Positions 44,401 to 53,437 are shown, counted from the first letter of the stretch. The stretch: DNA of 64,000 nucleotides from Robiginitalea biformata HTCC2501 (GCF_000024125.1 NC_013222.1:620001-684000), one strand, 5' to 3'. Made by a program: numbers and translations. Notes: a model not told the origin generated them from the letters alone.

Positions 44401-44605
44401 GACCAACAAGCTGGCCCACCTGAATTCCCTGGTGAGCCTGGACGATTTCCCGCCCACCGAGCAGGACATCGCCGTGCAGCAGGAACTCAGCCGGGAGATC
44501 GAAACCCAGCTCAGCGCATTCGACAAAATGGTCGACGAGGAAATCACCGCCTTCAACAAGGCCTTCAACGACCTGAACCTAAACTATCTTTTTATCGAAG
44601 AGTAG
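41474..44605 (+). CDS. Exported BNR/VPS10-type beta-propeller protein 1
   Basis: 1,043 residues with a signal peptide (ending TDAQ). About eleven Asp-box repeats are seen, such as TQDGGRTWENI, STDGGETWRKV, STDSGETWTEI, SSDGGKTF, SRDGGQNWENV and TTDYGQSWTEI; these place it in the WD40/YVTN/BNR-like, sortilin VPS10-type group, with two propellers likely. The last ~220 residues are a helical and beta appendix (RAHQSIEKIRKVNDQLDAF-like coil). Such large exoproteins are called glycosyl hydrolases in annotations but the enzymatic activity is not established. Its paralogue lies at 46503, separated by a Xaa-Pro aminopeptidase. Confidence 0.85.
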   Translation: MSNPLFKAGILLLFLCLAPWQTDAQRRNRSNTTTFPESLYSSMEYRLVGPFRGGRSAAVTGVPGKPNLFYFGATGGGVWRTQDGGRTWENISDGYFGGSIGAVEIAASDPNVIYVGGGEKTVRGNVSSGYGVWKSVDAGKTWQEAGLAKSRHIPRLKVHPKNPDVVFAAVLGNIYKPTQERGVYKSTDGGETWRKVLFANEQAGAVDLTFDPTNPRILYASTWRVQRTPYSLSSGGDGSALWKSTDSGETWTEISKNDGFPTDTLGIIGVAVSPVNSQRVFAIVENKDKGGLYRSEDGGETWKQINDDRNLRQRAWYYTRVYADTQDEDVVYVLNVRYHKSSDGGKTFETFNAPHGDHHDLWIAPEDPQRMIIGDDGGAQVSYDGGTTWSTYYNQPTAQFYRVTTDNAFPYRIYAAQQDNSTVRIRHRSDGFGIGEEDWEPTAGGESAHIAVDPENDDIVYGGSYGGFLTRVNHDAQTVRAINVWPDNPMGYGAEGMKYRFQWNFPIIFSRHDPNKLYTFSNHVHMSTNEGQSWELLSPDLTRNDPDKLVSSGGPITQDNTGVEYYCTIFAANESPLKEGLLWVGSDDGLIHISRDGGQNWENVTPPNMPEWSMVNSIDPSYFDEGTAYVAATRYKLGDFKPYLYKTTDYGQSWTEITSGIDPEHFTRVVREDPKRKGLLYAGTETGMYISFDDGASWKPFQLNLPVVPITDLTIKDNNLIVATQGRSLWILDDLTVLHQLDDAKRSATSILYKPKDAYRTKGGARSTPSLTEGQNHPNGVVTHFYMKNFSEKDSVALTYTTMAGDTLANFSTYASENDKKLKVEKGGNTHVWDTEGKGAKRLPGMILWWANLSGPKAVPGSYQVHLTANGETQTQQFRIVPDPRAEATVADMQKQHDFITAVNETVDRAHQSIEKIRKVNDQLDAFMKQYKGNEATEELVEKAKEMKEGFGEIEKALYQTQNRSGQDPLNFPIRLTNKLAHLNSLVSLDDFPPTEQDIAVQQELSREIETQLSAFDKMVDEEITAFNKAFNDLNLNYLFIEE

Positions 44606-44628
44606 TTTGTTTTTTGAGTTACACGAAG

Positions 44629-44660
44629 AAAAACCCCGCGGCCAGTGCCCGGGGTTTTTT
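44629..44660 (+). terminator. Rho-independent terminator after BNR protein 1
   Basis: Stem AAAAACCCCG (44629-44638) with CGGGGTTTTT (44650-44659), 11-base loop, and T-run, 24 bases after the stop. Confidence 0.85.
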
Positions 44661-44661
44661 A

Positions 44662-44693
44662 ATTTGAAAATTTGCCGGTTTGAAGATTTGAAA
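44662..44693 (+). repeat. Octamer array A (ATTTGAAR x4)
   Basis: Four consecutive octamers: ATTTGAAA, ATTTGCCG, GTTTGAAG, ATTTGAAA; then ATGG. It starts right behind the terminator of the BNR gene and faces array B on the other strand. Confidence 0.8.
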
Positions 44694-44783
44694 ATGGGGT
44701 ATCGCGCCATCCCGGCGAGTTGGCTGGTATCGGCTCGTTCACTTTCCCTCTTTGATATCGAGCGGGCTTAGCCATTGCCTCAT

Positions 44784-44844
44784 TGACAAATTTCCAAATC
44801 ACCTCGCTGCATTTTCAAATCGACAAATCTTCAAATCTTCAAAT
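44784..44844 (-). repeat. Octamer array B, inverted
   Basis: On the minus strand, 44844-44813 reads ATTTGAAG, ATTTGAAG, ATTTGTCG, ATTTGAAA; two further units lie at 44784-44799. It ends 5 bases from the stop of the aminopeptidase gene. Arrays A and B are inverted relative to each other. Confidence 0.8.
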
Positions 44845-44848
44845 CGAA

Positions 44849-46141
44849 TCACCCATTCATCAGTGATTCAATCTCCTCCACCTCAATCGGGATGTCCGCC
44901 ATCAGGTTCAGTGGCTCGCCCTTATCCCGGATAACCACGTCGTCTTCCAGGCGGATGCCGAAGCCCTCTTCGGGCACGTAGATGCCGGGCTCCACGGTAA
45001 AGACCATGTTGGGCTGCATGGGGGTTTTCAGCGCCCCGTAGTCGTGGGTGTCCAGGCCAATGTGGTGGCTGGTGCCGTGCATGAAGTATTGTTTATAGGC
45101 CGGTTTGTCCGGGTCCTCGTTCTGTACGTCTGCCTTGTCCAGCAGGCCCAGGCCCAGGAGCTCAGAGGTCATCAGCTTGCCCACCTCTTTGTGGTATTCC
45201 GCCCAGAGCGTGCCGGGCACCAGCATTTTGGTGGCCTCCTTCTTGACGTTCAAAACAGCGTTGTACACCTGTTTTTGCCGGTCCGTAAAGCGGCCGCTCA
45301 CCGGGATGGTCCGCGTCATGTCGCTGGAATAATTGGCGTATTCGGCCCCCACGTCCATCAGGATGAGCTCCCCTTCCCGGCACTGGTTTTTGTTCTCTAC
45401 GTAGTGCAACACGTTAGCGCTGTTGCCCGAGGCGATAATGGGCGTATAGGCAAAGCCGCGGGAGCGGTTCCGGATGAATTCGTGCAGGAATTCCGCCTCG
45501 ATCTCGAACTCCCAGACGCCGGGTTTTACGAAGCCGAGCACCCGGCGGAAGCCCTTTTCGGTAATCCCGCAAGCGGTTTGCATCAGGTCGATTTCCTCGG
45601 GTTCCTTGACTCCCCGGATCTCCTGCAGGATCGGGTTGCTCTTGGCCACCTTGTGGGCCGGGAATTTCCGTTTGGTCGCGTGGATGAACCGGTCTTCCCG
45701 GGTCTCGGTTTCCACGGCCTGCCGGTAGTGTTCGTTGGTGTTGAAGTAGATGGTGTGCGCCTCGGTCATCAGGTCAAAAAACACCTTGTCAAAGTCCTGG
45801 AGCCAGTACACTGTGCGGATACCCGAAGTGGCGAAGGCCCGGTCCTTGGTGAGTTTTTCGCCTTCCCAGACGGCGATGTGGTCGTTGGTCTCCCGCAAAA
45901 AGAGGATTTCCCGGTGTTTCGGGTCGATGGCGTCCGGGAACAGCAGCAGGATGGATTCCTCCTGGTCCACCCCGGAGAGGTAGAAGATGTCCGGGGCCTG
46001 GCGGAAGGGCATCGTGCTGTCCGCCCCGATGGGGTATACGTCGTTGGAGTTAAAAACGGCCAGGCTGCCGGGCTGCATCTTCGCCATAAACTTCTGGCGG
46101 TTCCTGGTGAAAAGCCCGGAATCGATCGGGTGGTACTTCAT
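44849..46141 (-). CDS. Xaa-Pro aminopeptidase (M24 family)
   Basis: 430 residues from ATG 46141 (MKYHPIDSGLFTRNRQKFMA); an upstream in-frame ATG adds seven residues. N-terminal creatinase-like domain (LAVFNSNDVYPIGADSTMPFRQAPDIFYLSG) and C-terminal pita-bread metallopeptidase: the metal ligands appear in ILMDVGAEY, SSDMTRTIPVSG, HGTSHHIGLDTHDYG, TVEPGIYVP and IRLEDDVVI. It removes N-terminal residues before proline in the cytoplasm with two Mn or similar ions. It lies between two BNR-protein genes, on the opposite strand. Confidence 0.92.
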   Translation of the reverse strand: MKYHPIDSGLFTRNRQKFMAKMQPGSLAVFNSNDVYPIGADSTMPFRQAPDIFYLSGVDQEESILLLFPDAIDPKHREILFLRETNDHIAVWEGEKLTKDRAFATSGIRTVYWLQDFDKVFFDLMTEAHTIYFNTNEHYRQAVETETREDRFIHATKRKFPAHKVAKSNPILQEIRGVKEPEEIDLMQTACGITEKGFRRVLGFVKPGVWEFEIEAEFLHEFIRNRSRGFAYTPIIASGNSANVLHYVENKNQCREGELILMDVGAEYANYSSDMTRTIPVSGRFTDRQKQVYNAVLNVKKEATKMLVPGTLWAEYHKEVGKLMTSELLGLGLLDKADVQNEDPDKPAYKQYFMHGTSHHIGLDTHDYGALKTPMQPNMVFTVEPGIYVPEEGFGIRLEDDVVIRDKGEPLNLMADIPIEVEEIESLMNG

Positions 46142-46246
46142 AGGTATTTTCGGTTTGCCCAAAGGTAGGGATTCGCGGGGGTGGGAACAAAAATTCGGCA
46201 GGCGGGAACAATAATTCGGGGGGCGAAGATTCCGGGCGGTCGGGAC

Positions 46247-46273
46247 AAAAAAAGGGGGCTTTGTGAAGCCCCC
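46247..46273 (-). terminator. Rho-independent terminator, minus strand
   Basis: Minus strand: GGGGGCTT stem, CACA loop, AAGCCCCC, then seven T. It ends no known gene except the tiny frame at 46301-46363. Confidence 0.8.
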
Positions 46274-46300
46274 GAGGTGTGGTTGGTTGGTTAGTTGCTA

Positions 46301-46363
46301 TTAGAAGCAGGATATGCGATCTTTGGTCTTCCGGGAGCTGTCCTGAAAGCGGGCAATGTTCAT
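46301..46363 (-). CDS. Possible 20-residue peptide or small RNA
   Basis: ATG 46363 to TAA 46301 gives MNIARFQDSSRKTKDRISCF. The reading frame is very short and could be by chance, but it is the only minus-strand content before a strong terminator 28 bases later. The transcription unit may be a small RNA rather than a peptide gene. The rest of the 340-base gap up to 46503 holds no other gene. Confidence 0.3.
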   Translation of the reverse strand: MNIARFQDSSRKTKDRISCF

Positions 46364-46502
46364 TGAACAGGTGTCGCGCTTTTTTGGTAGATTCGTCCGA
46401 AAAGAGGAATAAATTAACAATTTTTTAGGCACCCGTGCAACTGTTTTGTGTAAAAATCACACATTGCAGGGGGAATCCTACAAGCAAAACCAGCCCATAG
46501 AA

Positions 46503-49352
46503 ATGAAGATTTTCCGTACCCTTGCCGCCTGCCTGGCGACCCTACCCTTACTGGCCCAAGCCCCTGCTACCGACGCCTCTGTCGTACAACAGGCCCTGGA
46601 GCAAAAAGCCCGGATGGCCAACGCCTCCAAAGTGGCCAACCTCCGTTTGGAGAATATCGGCCCGAGCGTAATGAGCGGCCGCGTGGTGGACCTGGCCGTC
46701 AACCCGGACAACCCGGTGGAATTCTATGTGGCCTATGCATCGGGCGGCCTCTGGTACACCGACAACAACGGGACGAGTTTTACCCCCGTCATGGACAACG
46801 CCCCCACGCAGAACCTCGGGGCGGTTGCCGTACACTGGCCTTCCGGCACCATCTGGGTGGGAACGGGAGAAAACAACGCGTCCCGGTCGTCCTACGCCGG
46901 GATCGGCCTGTACAAATCCACAGACGGGGGGGAGAGCTGGACCTTTGCCGGCCTGCCGGATTCCCACCATATCGGCCGGATCGTCATCCACCCGGAAAAC
47001 CCGGACGAGGTAGTGGTGGCCGTGGCGGGACACCTCTACTCGGACAACGAGGAACGGGGCATCTACAAGACTACGGACGGGGGCGCCAGCTGGCAGCGGA
47101 CGCTTTTTGTGGACGACAAAACCGGGATGATCGACCTGGTAGCCTCCCCGGGGCGCCCGGAAGTCCTCTATGCCGCTTCCTGGCAGCGCGACCGGAAGGC
47201 CTGGAACTTTGACGGCAGCGGCCCGGGTACGGGTATCTATAAAAGCATTGACGGGGGCGACAACTGGAATTTGATGACCGCCGCAGGCAGTGGGTTCCCC
47301 ACCGGATCCGGCGCCGGTCGGATTGGCCTGGCCGCATTTGACCACCAGATTGTCTATGCCGTCATCGACAACCAGGACCGGCGCCCCAAAGAGTCCGGCG
47401 ACGCAGATGCGGATGAGGGGCTTACCAAGGACGATTTTAAATCGATGTCCGCCTCCCGGCTCCTGGCCCTGGACAACGGCGAGCTGAACGAATTCCTGAA
47501 GACCAATGGCTTCCAGGAGAAATACCGGGCGGAAAACGTCAAGCAACTGGTGCGGAGCGGCTCGGTGAAACCTGCGGACCTGGCCACCTACCTGGAAGAC
47601 GCAAATTCCCTGCTCTTCGACACCCCGGTCATCGGGGCGGAGGTGTATCGCTCCGAGGACGGGGGTCGCACCTGGACGCGGACCCACGAGGGCTACATCG
47701 ACGACCTGTTTTACAGCTACGGCTACTACTTCGGGCAGATCCGGGTGGCCCCGTACGACCGGGATCAAATCTACCTGGCCGGCGTCCCGCTGATCCGCTC
47801 GGCAGACGGGGGCAAAACCTTTGAGGCGATAGACGGGGACAACGTACATGCAGACCACCACGCCCTCTGGATCAACCCGGAGAAGGAAGGCCACCTGATC
47901 AACGGGAACGACGGGGGCATCAACATCACCTACGACTACGGCGAACACTGGATCAAGAACAACTCCCCGTCCGTGGGGCAGTTCTACGCCATTGCAGTAG
48001 ACCACGAGGACCCCTACAACGTGTACGGCGGCCTGCAGGACAACGGGGTGTGGAAAGGGGCCCACAACGCCGGCGAATCGGACGGGTGGCACCAGAGCGG
48101 CCGCTACCCCTGGGAGATGCTCCTGGGCGGGGACGGCATGCAGGTGGAGGTCGATAGCCGCAACTCGGACATCGTCTACACGGGCTTCCAGTTCGGGAAT
48201 TATTTCCGCCTGGACCTCGGGGCAGACAAACGCACCTACATCCAGCCGAAACACGAACTGGGGGAATCGCCCTACCGCTTTAACTGGCAGACGCCCATCC
48301 TGCTTTCGCCCCACAACCAGGACATCCTCTACCTGGGCGGCAACAAACTGCACCGGTCCATGAACCAGGGCGACGACTGGACAGCCATCTCGGACGACCT
48401 GACCCGGGGCGGGAAAAAGGGGAACGTCGCCTACGGCACGCTGACCACCGTCTCGGAATCGTCCTTCCAGTTTGGATTGCTCTACACGGGCAGCGACGAC
48501 GGGCTGGTACATGTGAGCAAAAACGGCGGCGGCTCCTGGCAGCAAATCTCCGGCAGCTTCCCGGAAGACTTATGGGTGAGCCGCGTGGCGGCCTCCTCCC
48601 ACAAAAAGGAACGGGTGTATGTTGCCCTGAACGGCTACCGCTGGGACGACTTTACCCCCTATGTGTACGTGAGCGAGGATTACGGGGCCACCTGGAGGTC
48701 CCTGGCGGACGGCTTGCCGGCCTCCCCGGTAAACGCCTTGGTGGAAGACCCCAAAAACGAAAACCTGCTCTTTGTGGGCACGGACAACGGGCTCTACGCC
48801 AGCCTGGACCGGGGCGCTACCTGGGAACTCATGCAAAACGGCCTGCCCAACGTGGCCGTGCACGACCTGGTGATCCAGCCTAAGGCGGGCCACCTGTTGG
48901 TGGGCACCCATGGCCGGAGCATCTACAAGGCGGACATCGGCGCCCTGGAGGCGCTTCCCGCCCAGGACCTCTCCGAACCGCTCGTGGTCTTTGACCTGCC
49001 GGAGATCCGCCACTCCTCCCGCTGGGGGAATACGCGCTCCACCTGGGGGGAGCCCAACACGCCGGGCCTGGACATCGAGTTCTTTGCCCAGTCGCCCGGG
49101 ACGGTGCAGGCGCGCATACTGAGCGCGGACGGCACCGTAGTGAGCGAGACGCAGCTCAACGCCGATGCGGGCTTCAACATCCTTTCCTACGACCTGGCCT
49201 TCAGCAAGGAGGGCAAGAGCGACTTCCTGAAAAAGAACAAGGTGCCGCTGAAAACAGCCGGCAACGGAAAGACCTACCTGCCGGAAGGCACCTACCAGGC
49301 CGAACTCCAACAGGGCAAAACCAAGGTGAGCCGGGAATTTAAAATCAAATAA
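46503..49352 (+). CDS. Exported BNR/VPS10-type beta-propeller protein 2
   Basis: 949 residues from ATG 46503 (MKIFRTLAACLATLPLLAQ, signal peptide); an in-frame upstream ATG at 46446 is not needed. Ten or more Asp boxes: TDNNGTSFTPV, STDGGESWTFA, TTDGGASWQRT, SIDGGDNWNLM, SEDGGRTWTRT, SADGGKTFEAI, SKNGGGSWQQI, SEDYGATWRSL, SLDRGATWELM. It has the same layout as the 41474 gene, with an extra helical insert (~310-380, KDDFKSMSASRLLALDNGELNEF) and a shorter end. The pair is likely the result of an old duplication. It should be secreted or bound to the outer membrane. Confidence 0.85.
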   Translation: MKIFRTLAACLATLPLLAQAPATDASVVQQALEQKARMANASKVANLRLENIGPSVMSGRVVDLAVNPDNPVEFYVAYASGGLWYTDNNGTSFTPVMDNAPTQNLGAVAVHWPSGTIWVGTGENNASRSSYAGIGLYKSTDGGESWTFAGLPDSHHIGRIVIHPENPDEVVVAVAGHLYSDNEERGIYKTTDGGASWQRTLFVDDKTGMIDLVASPGRPEVLYAASWQRDRKAWNFDGSGPGTGIYKSIDGGDNWNLMTAAGSGFPTGSGAGRIGLAAFDHQIVYAVIDNQDRRPKESGDADADEGLTKDDFKSMSASRLLALDNGELNEFLKTNGFQEKYRAENVKQLVRSGSVKPADLATYLEDANSLLFDTPVIGAEVYRSEDGGRTWTRTHEGYIDDLFYSYGYYFGQIRVAPYDRDQIYLAGVPLIRSADGGKTFEAIDGDNVHADHHALWINPEKEGHLINGNDGGINITYDYGEHWIKNNSPSVGQFYAIAVDHEDPYNVYGGLQDNGVWKGAHNAGESDGWHQSGRYPWEMLLGGDGMQVEVDSRNSDIVYTGFQFGNYFRLDLGADKRTYIQPKHELGESPYRFNWQTPILLSPHNQDILYLGGNKLHRSMNQGDDWTAISDDLTRGGKKGNVAYGTLTTVSESSFQFGLLYTGSDDGLVHVSKNGGGSWQQISGSFPEDLWVSRVAASSHKKERVYVALNGYRWDDFTPYVYVSEDYGATWRSLADGLPASPVNALVEDPKNENLLFVGTDNGLYASLDRGATWELMQNGLPNVAVHDLVIQPKAGHLLVGTHGRSIYKADIGALEALPAQDLSEPLVVFDLPEIRHSSRWGNTRSTWGEPNTPGLDIEFFAQSPGTVQARILSADGTVVSETQLNADAGFNILSYDLAFSKEGKSDFLKKNKVPLKTAGNGKTYLPEGTYQAELQQGKTKVSREFKIK

Positions 49353-49359
49353 GTTGCCT

Positions 49360-49749
49360 ATGGAACTCTCCCTGAGCATCCCTGCCCTGCTCTTCCCGGC
49401 CATCTCCCTGAGCATGCTGGCCTACAATGCCCGCTACCTGGCCATTGCCGCCCTGATCCGCCAATTGCACGGGCAGTTCCGGGAAACCCAGGCAGCCCCG
49501 CTGGAAAAACAGATCGGGTCCCTGAAACGCCGGTTGCGCATCATCAAGGACATGCAGTCCACGTCCATCGCGAGTTTTTTGCTGGCCGCCATCAGCATGT
49601 TCCTGATCTATGTGGAGCTCCGGCTCTGGGCCAATGGTATTTTCGGGTTGAGCCTGATTTTCCTGATGGTTTCCCTGATCCTTTCGCTCTGGGAAGTGCG
49701 GCTTTCCACCCGGGCCCTGGAGATCCAGCTGCGGGATATGGGCACGTGA
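49360..49749 (+). CDS. DUF2721 membrane protein
   Basis: 129 residues from ATG 49360 (eight bases after the BNR stop; a TTG two codons earlier is in frame). Membrane segment with PALLFPAISLSMLAYNARYLAIAALIRQL, a coiled segment (EKQIGSLKRRLRIIKDMQ), then two membrane segments (SFLLAAISMFLIYVEL, GLSLIFLMVSLILSLW). This is the DUF2721 pattern; function unknown. Close spacing suggests co-transcription with the upstream exoprotein. Confidence 0.8.
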   Translation: MELSLSIPALLFPAISLSMLAYNARYLAIAALIRQLHGQFRETQAAPLEKQIGSLKRRLRIIKDMQSTSIASFLLAAISMFLIYVELRLWANGIFGLSLIFLMVSLILSLWEVRLSTRALEIQLRDMGT

Positions 49750-49929
49750 AGCCAGGGCGCTGTGGGCCATGGGAGGGTGAAGCCTCGGCCCTGCGGGATT
49801 TCGCAGCTGCCTCCCGGGCAGCCTGCATCCGGAGATTGCCACCCGACGGAGCCGGCGGTTTTAACAAGTCTTTGACCCGGGATTCCCCGGAATTGGCCGA
49901 TATTTGGGGCTTTCTGATTGCAACCTGCC

Positions 49930-50586
49930 ATGTCTTTTTCCCATTCCCGACCCAGTGCGCGTAAACCGGCTGAACCTGCCTCCTCCCAGGGAAGCAGCAC
50001 CGCCTTGCCAAAACCGGAAACCACCCGCCGCAAGAAACAGGCCAACACACTGCGGATCTTCCGGAAAATCCACCGCTATACGGGGGCCTGCCTCTTTGCC
50101 GTTTTCTTTTTTATCGCCGTCAGCGGCCTGTTGCTGGGGTGGAAAAAACACTCCGGGGACGCCATCCTGGCCAAAACCCGCACGGGCAGCACTACCGACC
50201 TCGCCCGCTGGAAATCCCTGTCGGAGCTCCGGGACAACGCGGTGGCTTATTACCGGGACTCCCTCCAAACGCAGGGAGCCTTTGAGGTGGACCGCATGGA
50301 CGTGCGTCCGGACAAGGGGGTGGTGAAATTCACTTTTACCCCGGGATTCCGGGGCCTGCAACTGGACGGGGCCACCGGGGAGGTACTGTATGTGGAAACC
50401 CGGCGGAGCGACTTTATCGAAAAACTGCACGACGGCTCCCTGGTAGACCTCTGGCTGGGCCTCGACAACGGGGCGTTCAAGCTGTTCTACACCTCCCTGG
50501 CCGGGGTGGCCCTGCTGGTGTTTACCATCACCGGGTTCTGGCTCTGGTACGGGCCCAAACGCATGCGGCGGGCCGCGCGGAAGTAA
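49930..50586 (+). CDS. PepSY-associated membrane protein
   Basis: 218 residues from ATG 49930. Basic N-terminus, first membrane segment FRKIHRYTGACLFAVFFFIAVSGLLLGW, which has the R-K-I-H-x-x-x-G signature of PepSY-TM proteins, a periplasmic domain of about 100 residues with PepSY-like strands (GFRGLQLDGATGEVLYVETR), and a last membrane segment (FYTSLAGVALLVFTITGFWLWYG). The family is linked to iron or reductase-type membrane proteins. The region from 49750 to here is GC-rich without a gene. No operon partner is evident. Confidence 0.75.
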   Translation: MSFSHSRPSARKPAEPASSQGSSTALPKPETTRRKKQANTLRIFRKIHRYTGACLFAVFFFIAVSGLLLGWKKHSGDAILAKTRTGSTTDLARWKSLSELRDNAVAYYRDSLQTQGAFEVDRMDVRPDKGVVKFTFTPGFRGLQLDGATGEVLYVETRRSDFIEKLHDGSLVDLWLGLDNGAFKLFYTSLAGVALLVFTITGFWLWYGPKRMRRAARK

Positions 50587-50664
50587 ATTCCGGACCCCCT
50601 GTGGAGCACTGGCTCCTACCCTTCTTTAAAACGATTCTAAAATGGTTGGCCGGCGGCGGCAAAG

Positions 50665-50696
50665 TTTGTTAAAACGCCGCCTGTAAGCTATTTTTG
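50665..50696 (+). promoter_or_regulatory. Bacteroidota promoter of sdhCAB
   Basis: TTTG at 50665-50668 and TATTTTTG at 50689-50696 (TAnnTTTG) with 20 bases between, 25 bases upstream of the sdhC ATG. This fits the known sigma consensus of the phylum very well. Confidence 0.75.
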
Positions 50697-50721
50697 TAGG
50701 GCTTTACTAAACCCAACTGAA

Positions 50722-51393
50722 ATGAGCGGATTCGCTAGTTCTTCTATAGCCCGGAAGGTCGTCATGGCGCTCTCGGGCCTTTTTTTGGTCCTGTTCCTGG
50801 CACAGCACGCCACCATCAACCTCAGCTCGGTGGTGAGCCCGGAGACCTTCAATAAATGGTCGCACTTTATGGGGTACAACGCCGTGGTGCAGTTCATCCT
50901 GCAACCCATCCTGATTGCAGGGGTCATCGTGCACTTTGTGATGGGGATTGTCCTGGAGATCCAGAACAACCGCGCGCGGAATGTTAAATACGTGAAATTC
51001 AAGGGCAGCGCGAATGCGCCCTGGGTTTCCCGCAACATGATCATCACCGGCCTGGTGGTGCTCGCCTTCCTGGGGCTGCACTTCTACGATTTCTGGGTAC
51101 ACGAGATGGCCTACAAATACGTGGAGGCCCGTCCGGAAGACCCGACCCGCTACCACGCGGAAACCGTCGAGAAGTTCGAGCCCATCTGGCGCACGGTCAT
51201 CTACGTGGTGAGCTTTGTGCTTTTGGCGCTCCACCTCTGGCACGGCTTTGCGTCGTCCTTCCAGAGTATGGGGGTCAACAACAAGTACACCCCGGCGATC
51301 CGCAATTTTACCCGGCTCTACGCCATCGTGGTGCCGCTGATCTTTATCTTCATCGCCCTCTACCATCATTTTAATCCGATAACGCACTCATAA
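50722..51393 (+). CDS. sdhC: Succinate dehydrogenase cytochrome b subunit
   Basis: 223 residues, membrane anchor of complex II in the single-subunit form used by Bacteroidota. Five hydrophobic segments: [85 protein letters not shown] and [19 protein letters not shown]. Conserved His (H29, H68, others) would bind heme. SdhC carries electrons from SdhB to menaquinone. It precedes sdhA by one base in the same operon, under the promoter at 50665. Confidence 0.92.
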   Translation: MSGFASSSIARKVVMALSGLFLVLFLAQHATINLSSVVSPETFNKWSHFMGYNAVVQFILQPILIAGVIVHFVMGIVLEIQNNRARNVKYVKFKGSANAPWVSRNMIITGLVVLAFLGLHFYDFWVHEMAYKYVEARPEDPTRYHAETVEKFEPIWRTVIYVVSFVLLALHLWHGFASSFQSMGVNNKYTPAIRNFTRLYAIVVPLIFIFIALYHHFNPITHS

Positions 51394-51394
51394 T

Positions 51395-53398
51395 ATGGCA
51401 ACCCTGGATTCCAAAGTCCCCTCCGGCCCGCTGGCCGATAAGTGGACAAAGCACAAGAACGAGATCAATCTGGTCAACCCGGCCAACAAGCGGAATATCG
51501 ATATTATCGTCGTCGGGACCGGCCTGGCCGGCGGGGCGGCAGCTGCCACCCTGGCGGAACTCGGGTACAACGTGAAGACCTTCTGTTACCAGGATTCCCC
51601 CCGCCGGGCGCACAGCATCGCGGCCCAGGGCGGGATCAATGCAGCCAAGAACTACCAGGGCGACGGGGACAGCCCCTACCGCCTGTTTTACGATACCATC
51701 AAAGGGGGCGACTACCGCTCCCGGGAAGCCAACGTCTACCGGCTGGCCGAAGAGTCCGTGAACATCATCGACCAGTGTGTGGCCCAGGGGGTCCCATTTG
51801 CCCGGGAATACGGCGGGCTCCTGGATAACCGCTCCTTTGGGGGGGTACTCGTATCCCGGACGTTTTACGCCAAGGGGCAGACCGGCCAGCAACTGCTGCT
51901 GGGCTGCTATGCGGCCATGAACCGGCAGATCAACCGGGGCAAGATCCGGCCCTACAACCGGCACGAAATGCTGGACCTGGTCCTGGTGGACGGCAAGGCC
52001 CGGGGCATCATCGCCCGCGACCTGGTAACCGGGGAGATTGAGCGGCACAGCGCCCACGCCGTGGTGCTGGCATCCGGCGGGTACGGCAATGTCTTCTATC
52101 TCTCCACGAATGCGATGGGGAGCAACGTAACGGCTGCCTGGCGCGCCCACCGGCGGGGGGCTTATTTTGCCAACCCCTGCTTTACGCAGATCCACCCTAC
52201 ATGCATCCCGGTTTCCGGCGACCACCAGTCCAAGCTCACGCTCATGTCCGAATCCCTGAGGAATGACGGACGGATCTGGGTACCCAAACGCAAAGAGGAC
52301 GCCGAGGCGATCCGCGCCGGGAAACTCAAGCCCACCCAGCTTGCGGAAGAGGACCGGGATTACTACCTGGAGCGCCGCTACCCGGCCTTCGGTAACCTGG
52401 TGCCCCGGGACGTGGCCTCCCGCGCCGCCAAGGAACGCTGCGATGCGGGCTACGGGGTCAACAAGACGGGCGAGGCCGTCTACCTGGACTTTGCTGCGGC
52501 CATTGAGCGCTACGGCAAGGAAAAAGCCTATACCTCCGGGATCAAAGACCCGGACAAGGAGACCATCACCAAGCTGGGCAAGGAAATCATCGCCGCCAAA
52601 TACGGGAACCTCTTCCAGATGTACGAAAAGATCGTCGACGACAACCCCTACGATACGCCGATGATGATCTACCCGGCCGTCCACTACACCATGGGCGGGC
52701 TCTGGGTGGACTACAACCTGCAAACCACTATCCCGGGCTGCTACTGCGCCGGGGAGGCAAATTTCAGCGACCACGGGGCCAACCGCCTGGGCGCCTCCGC
52801 CCTGATGCAGGGGCTGGCCGACGGGTATTTTGTGTTGCCCTATACTATTGGCGACTACCTCTCCGACGACATCCGTACCGGGCCCATCCCGACGGACAGC
52901 GAGGCCTTCGACAAGGCCGAGGCCGACGTGCGCTCCCGCCTGGAACGCCTGCTGAATGCCAACGGCACAAAATCTGTGGATTACTACCACAAGAAGCTCG
53001 GCAAGATCATGTGGAACAAATGCGGGATGTCCCGGAATGCCCAGGGTCTTGAGGAGGCCATCGAGGAGATTGCCGCCCTGCGCAAGGAGTTCTACGAAAA
53101 CGTCCGGGTACCCGGCAGCATGGACGAGACAAACCCCGAGCTGGAAAAAGCCGGGCGCGTAGCCGATTTCCTGGAACTCGGCGAACTCTTTGCCAAGGAT
53201 GCCCTGCACCGGAACGAATCGTGCGGCGGGCATTTCCGCGAAGAGTACCAGACCCCGGAAGGGGAAGCCCTGCGGGACGACGAGAATTTCAAGTTCGTTT
53301 CCGCCTGGGAATACAAGGGGGAACCCAAGGATGCCGTACTCCACAAGGAGGACCTGGTGTTTGAGAATATTGAGTTGAAAACACGGAGCTATAAGTAA
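51395..53398 (+). CDS. sdhA: Succinate dehydrogenase flavoprotein subunit
   Basis: 667 residues. FAD-binding GTGLAG at 41-46; H73 in [11 protein letters not shown] is the covalent-FAD histidine; QIHPTCIP and the active-site [10 protein letters not shown]; and [16 protein letters not shown] near the end. Catalyses succinate oxidation to fumarate (or the reverse) in the inner membrane complex, facing the cytoplasm. The N-terminus ([33 protein letters not shown]) is the typical longer form of Bacteroidota SdhA. The stop is 39 bases before the sdhB ATG, and that gap is almost filled by octamer array C (53398-53429). Confidence 0.95.
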   Translation: MATLDSKVPSGPLADKWTKHKNEINLVNPANKRNIDIIVVGTGLAGGAAAATLAELGYNVKTFCYQDSPRRAHSIAAQGGINAAKNYQGDGDSPYRLFYDTIKGGDYRSREANVYRLAEESVNIIDQCVAQGVPFAREYGGLLDNRSFGGVLVSRTFYAKGQTGQQLLLGCYAAMNRQINRGKIRPYNRHEMLDLVLVDGKARGIIARDLVTGEIERHSAHAVVLASGGYGNVFYLSTNAMGSNVTAAWRAHRRGAYFANPCFTQIHPTCIPVSGDHQSKLTLMSESLRNDGRIWVPKRKEDAEAIRAGKLKPTQLAEEDRDYYLERRYPAFGNLVPRDVASRAAKERCDAGYGVNKTGEAVYLDFAAAIERYGKEKAYTSGIKDPDKETITKLGKEIIAAKYGNLFQMYEKIVDDNPYDTPMMIYPAVHYTMGGLWVDYNLQTTIPGCYCAGEANFSDHGANRLGASALMQGLADGYFVLPYTIGDYLSDDIRTGPIPTDSEAFDKAEADVRSRLERLLNANGTKSVDYYHKKLGKIMWNKCGMSRNAQGLEEAIEEIAALRKEFYENVRVPGSMDETNPELEKAGRVADFLELGELFAKDALHRNESCGGHFREEYQTPEGEALRDDENFKFVSAWEYKGEPKDAVLHKEDLVFENIELKTRSYK

Positions 53399-53429
53399 TT
53401 TGGCAATTTGCCGATTTGAAAATTTGATA
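53398..53429 (+). repeat. Octamer array C in the sdhA-sdhB gap
   Basis: ATTTGGCA, ATTTGCCG, ATTTGAAA, ATTTGATA, a perfect set of four units beginning on the last base of the sdhA stop codon; the sdhB ATG is 8 bases after its end. It may affect sdhB translation, as it lies where the ribosome binds. Confidence 0.8.
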
Positions 53430-53437
53430 AAATCGCT

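Noticed and set aside
46548..48545. A 665-residue minus-strand frame opposite BNR protein 2
   Set aside because: Shadow frame for the same reason.
51371..53344. A 657-residue minus-strand frame opposite sdhA
   Set aside because: Shadow of the SDH flavoprotein gene.
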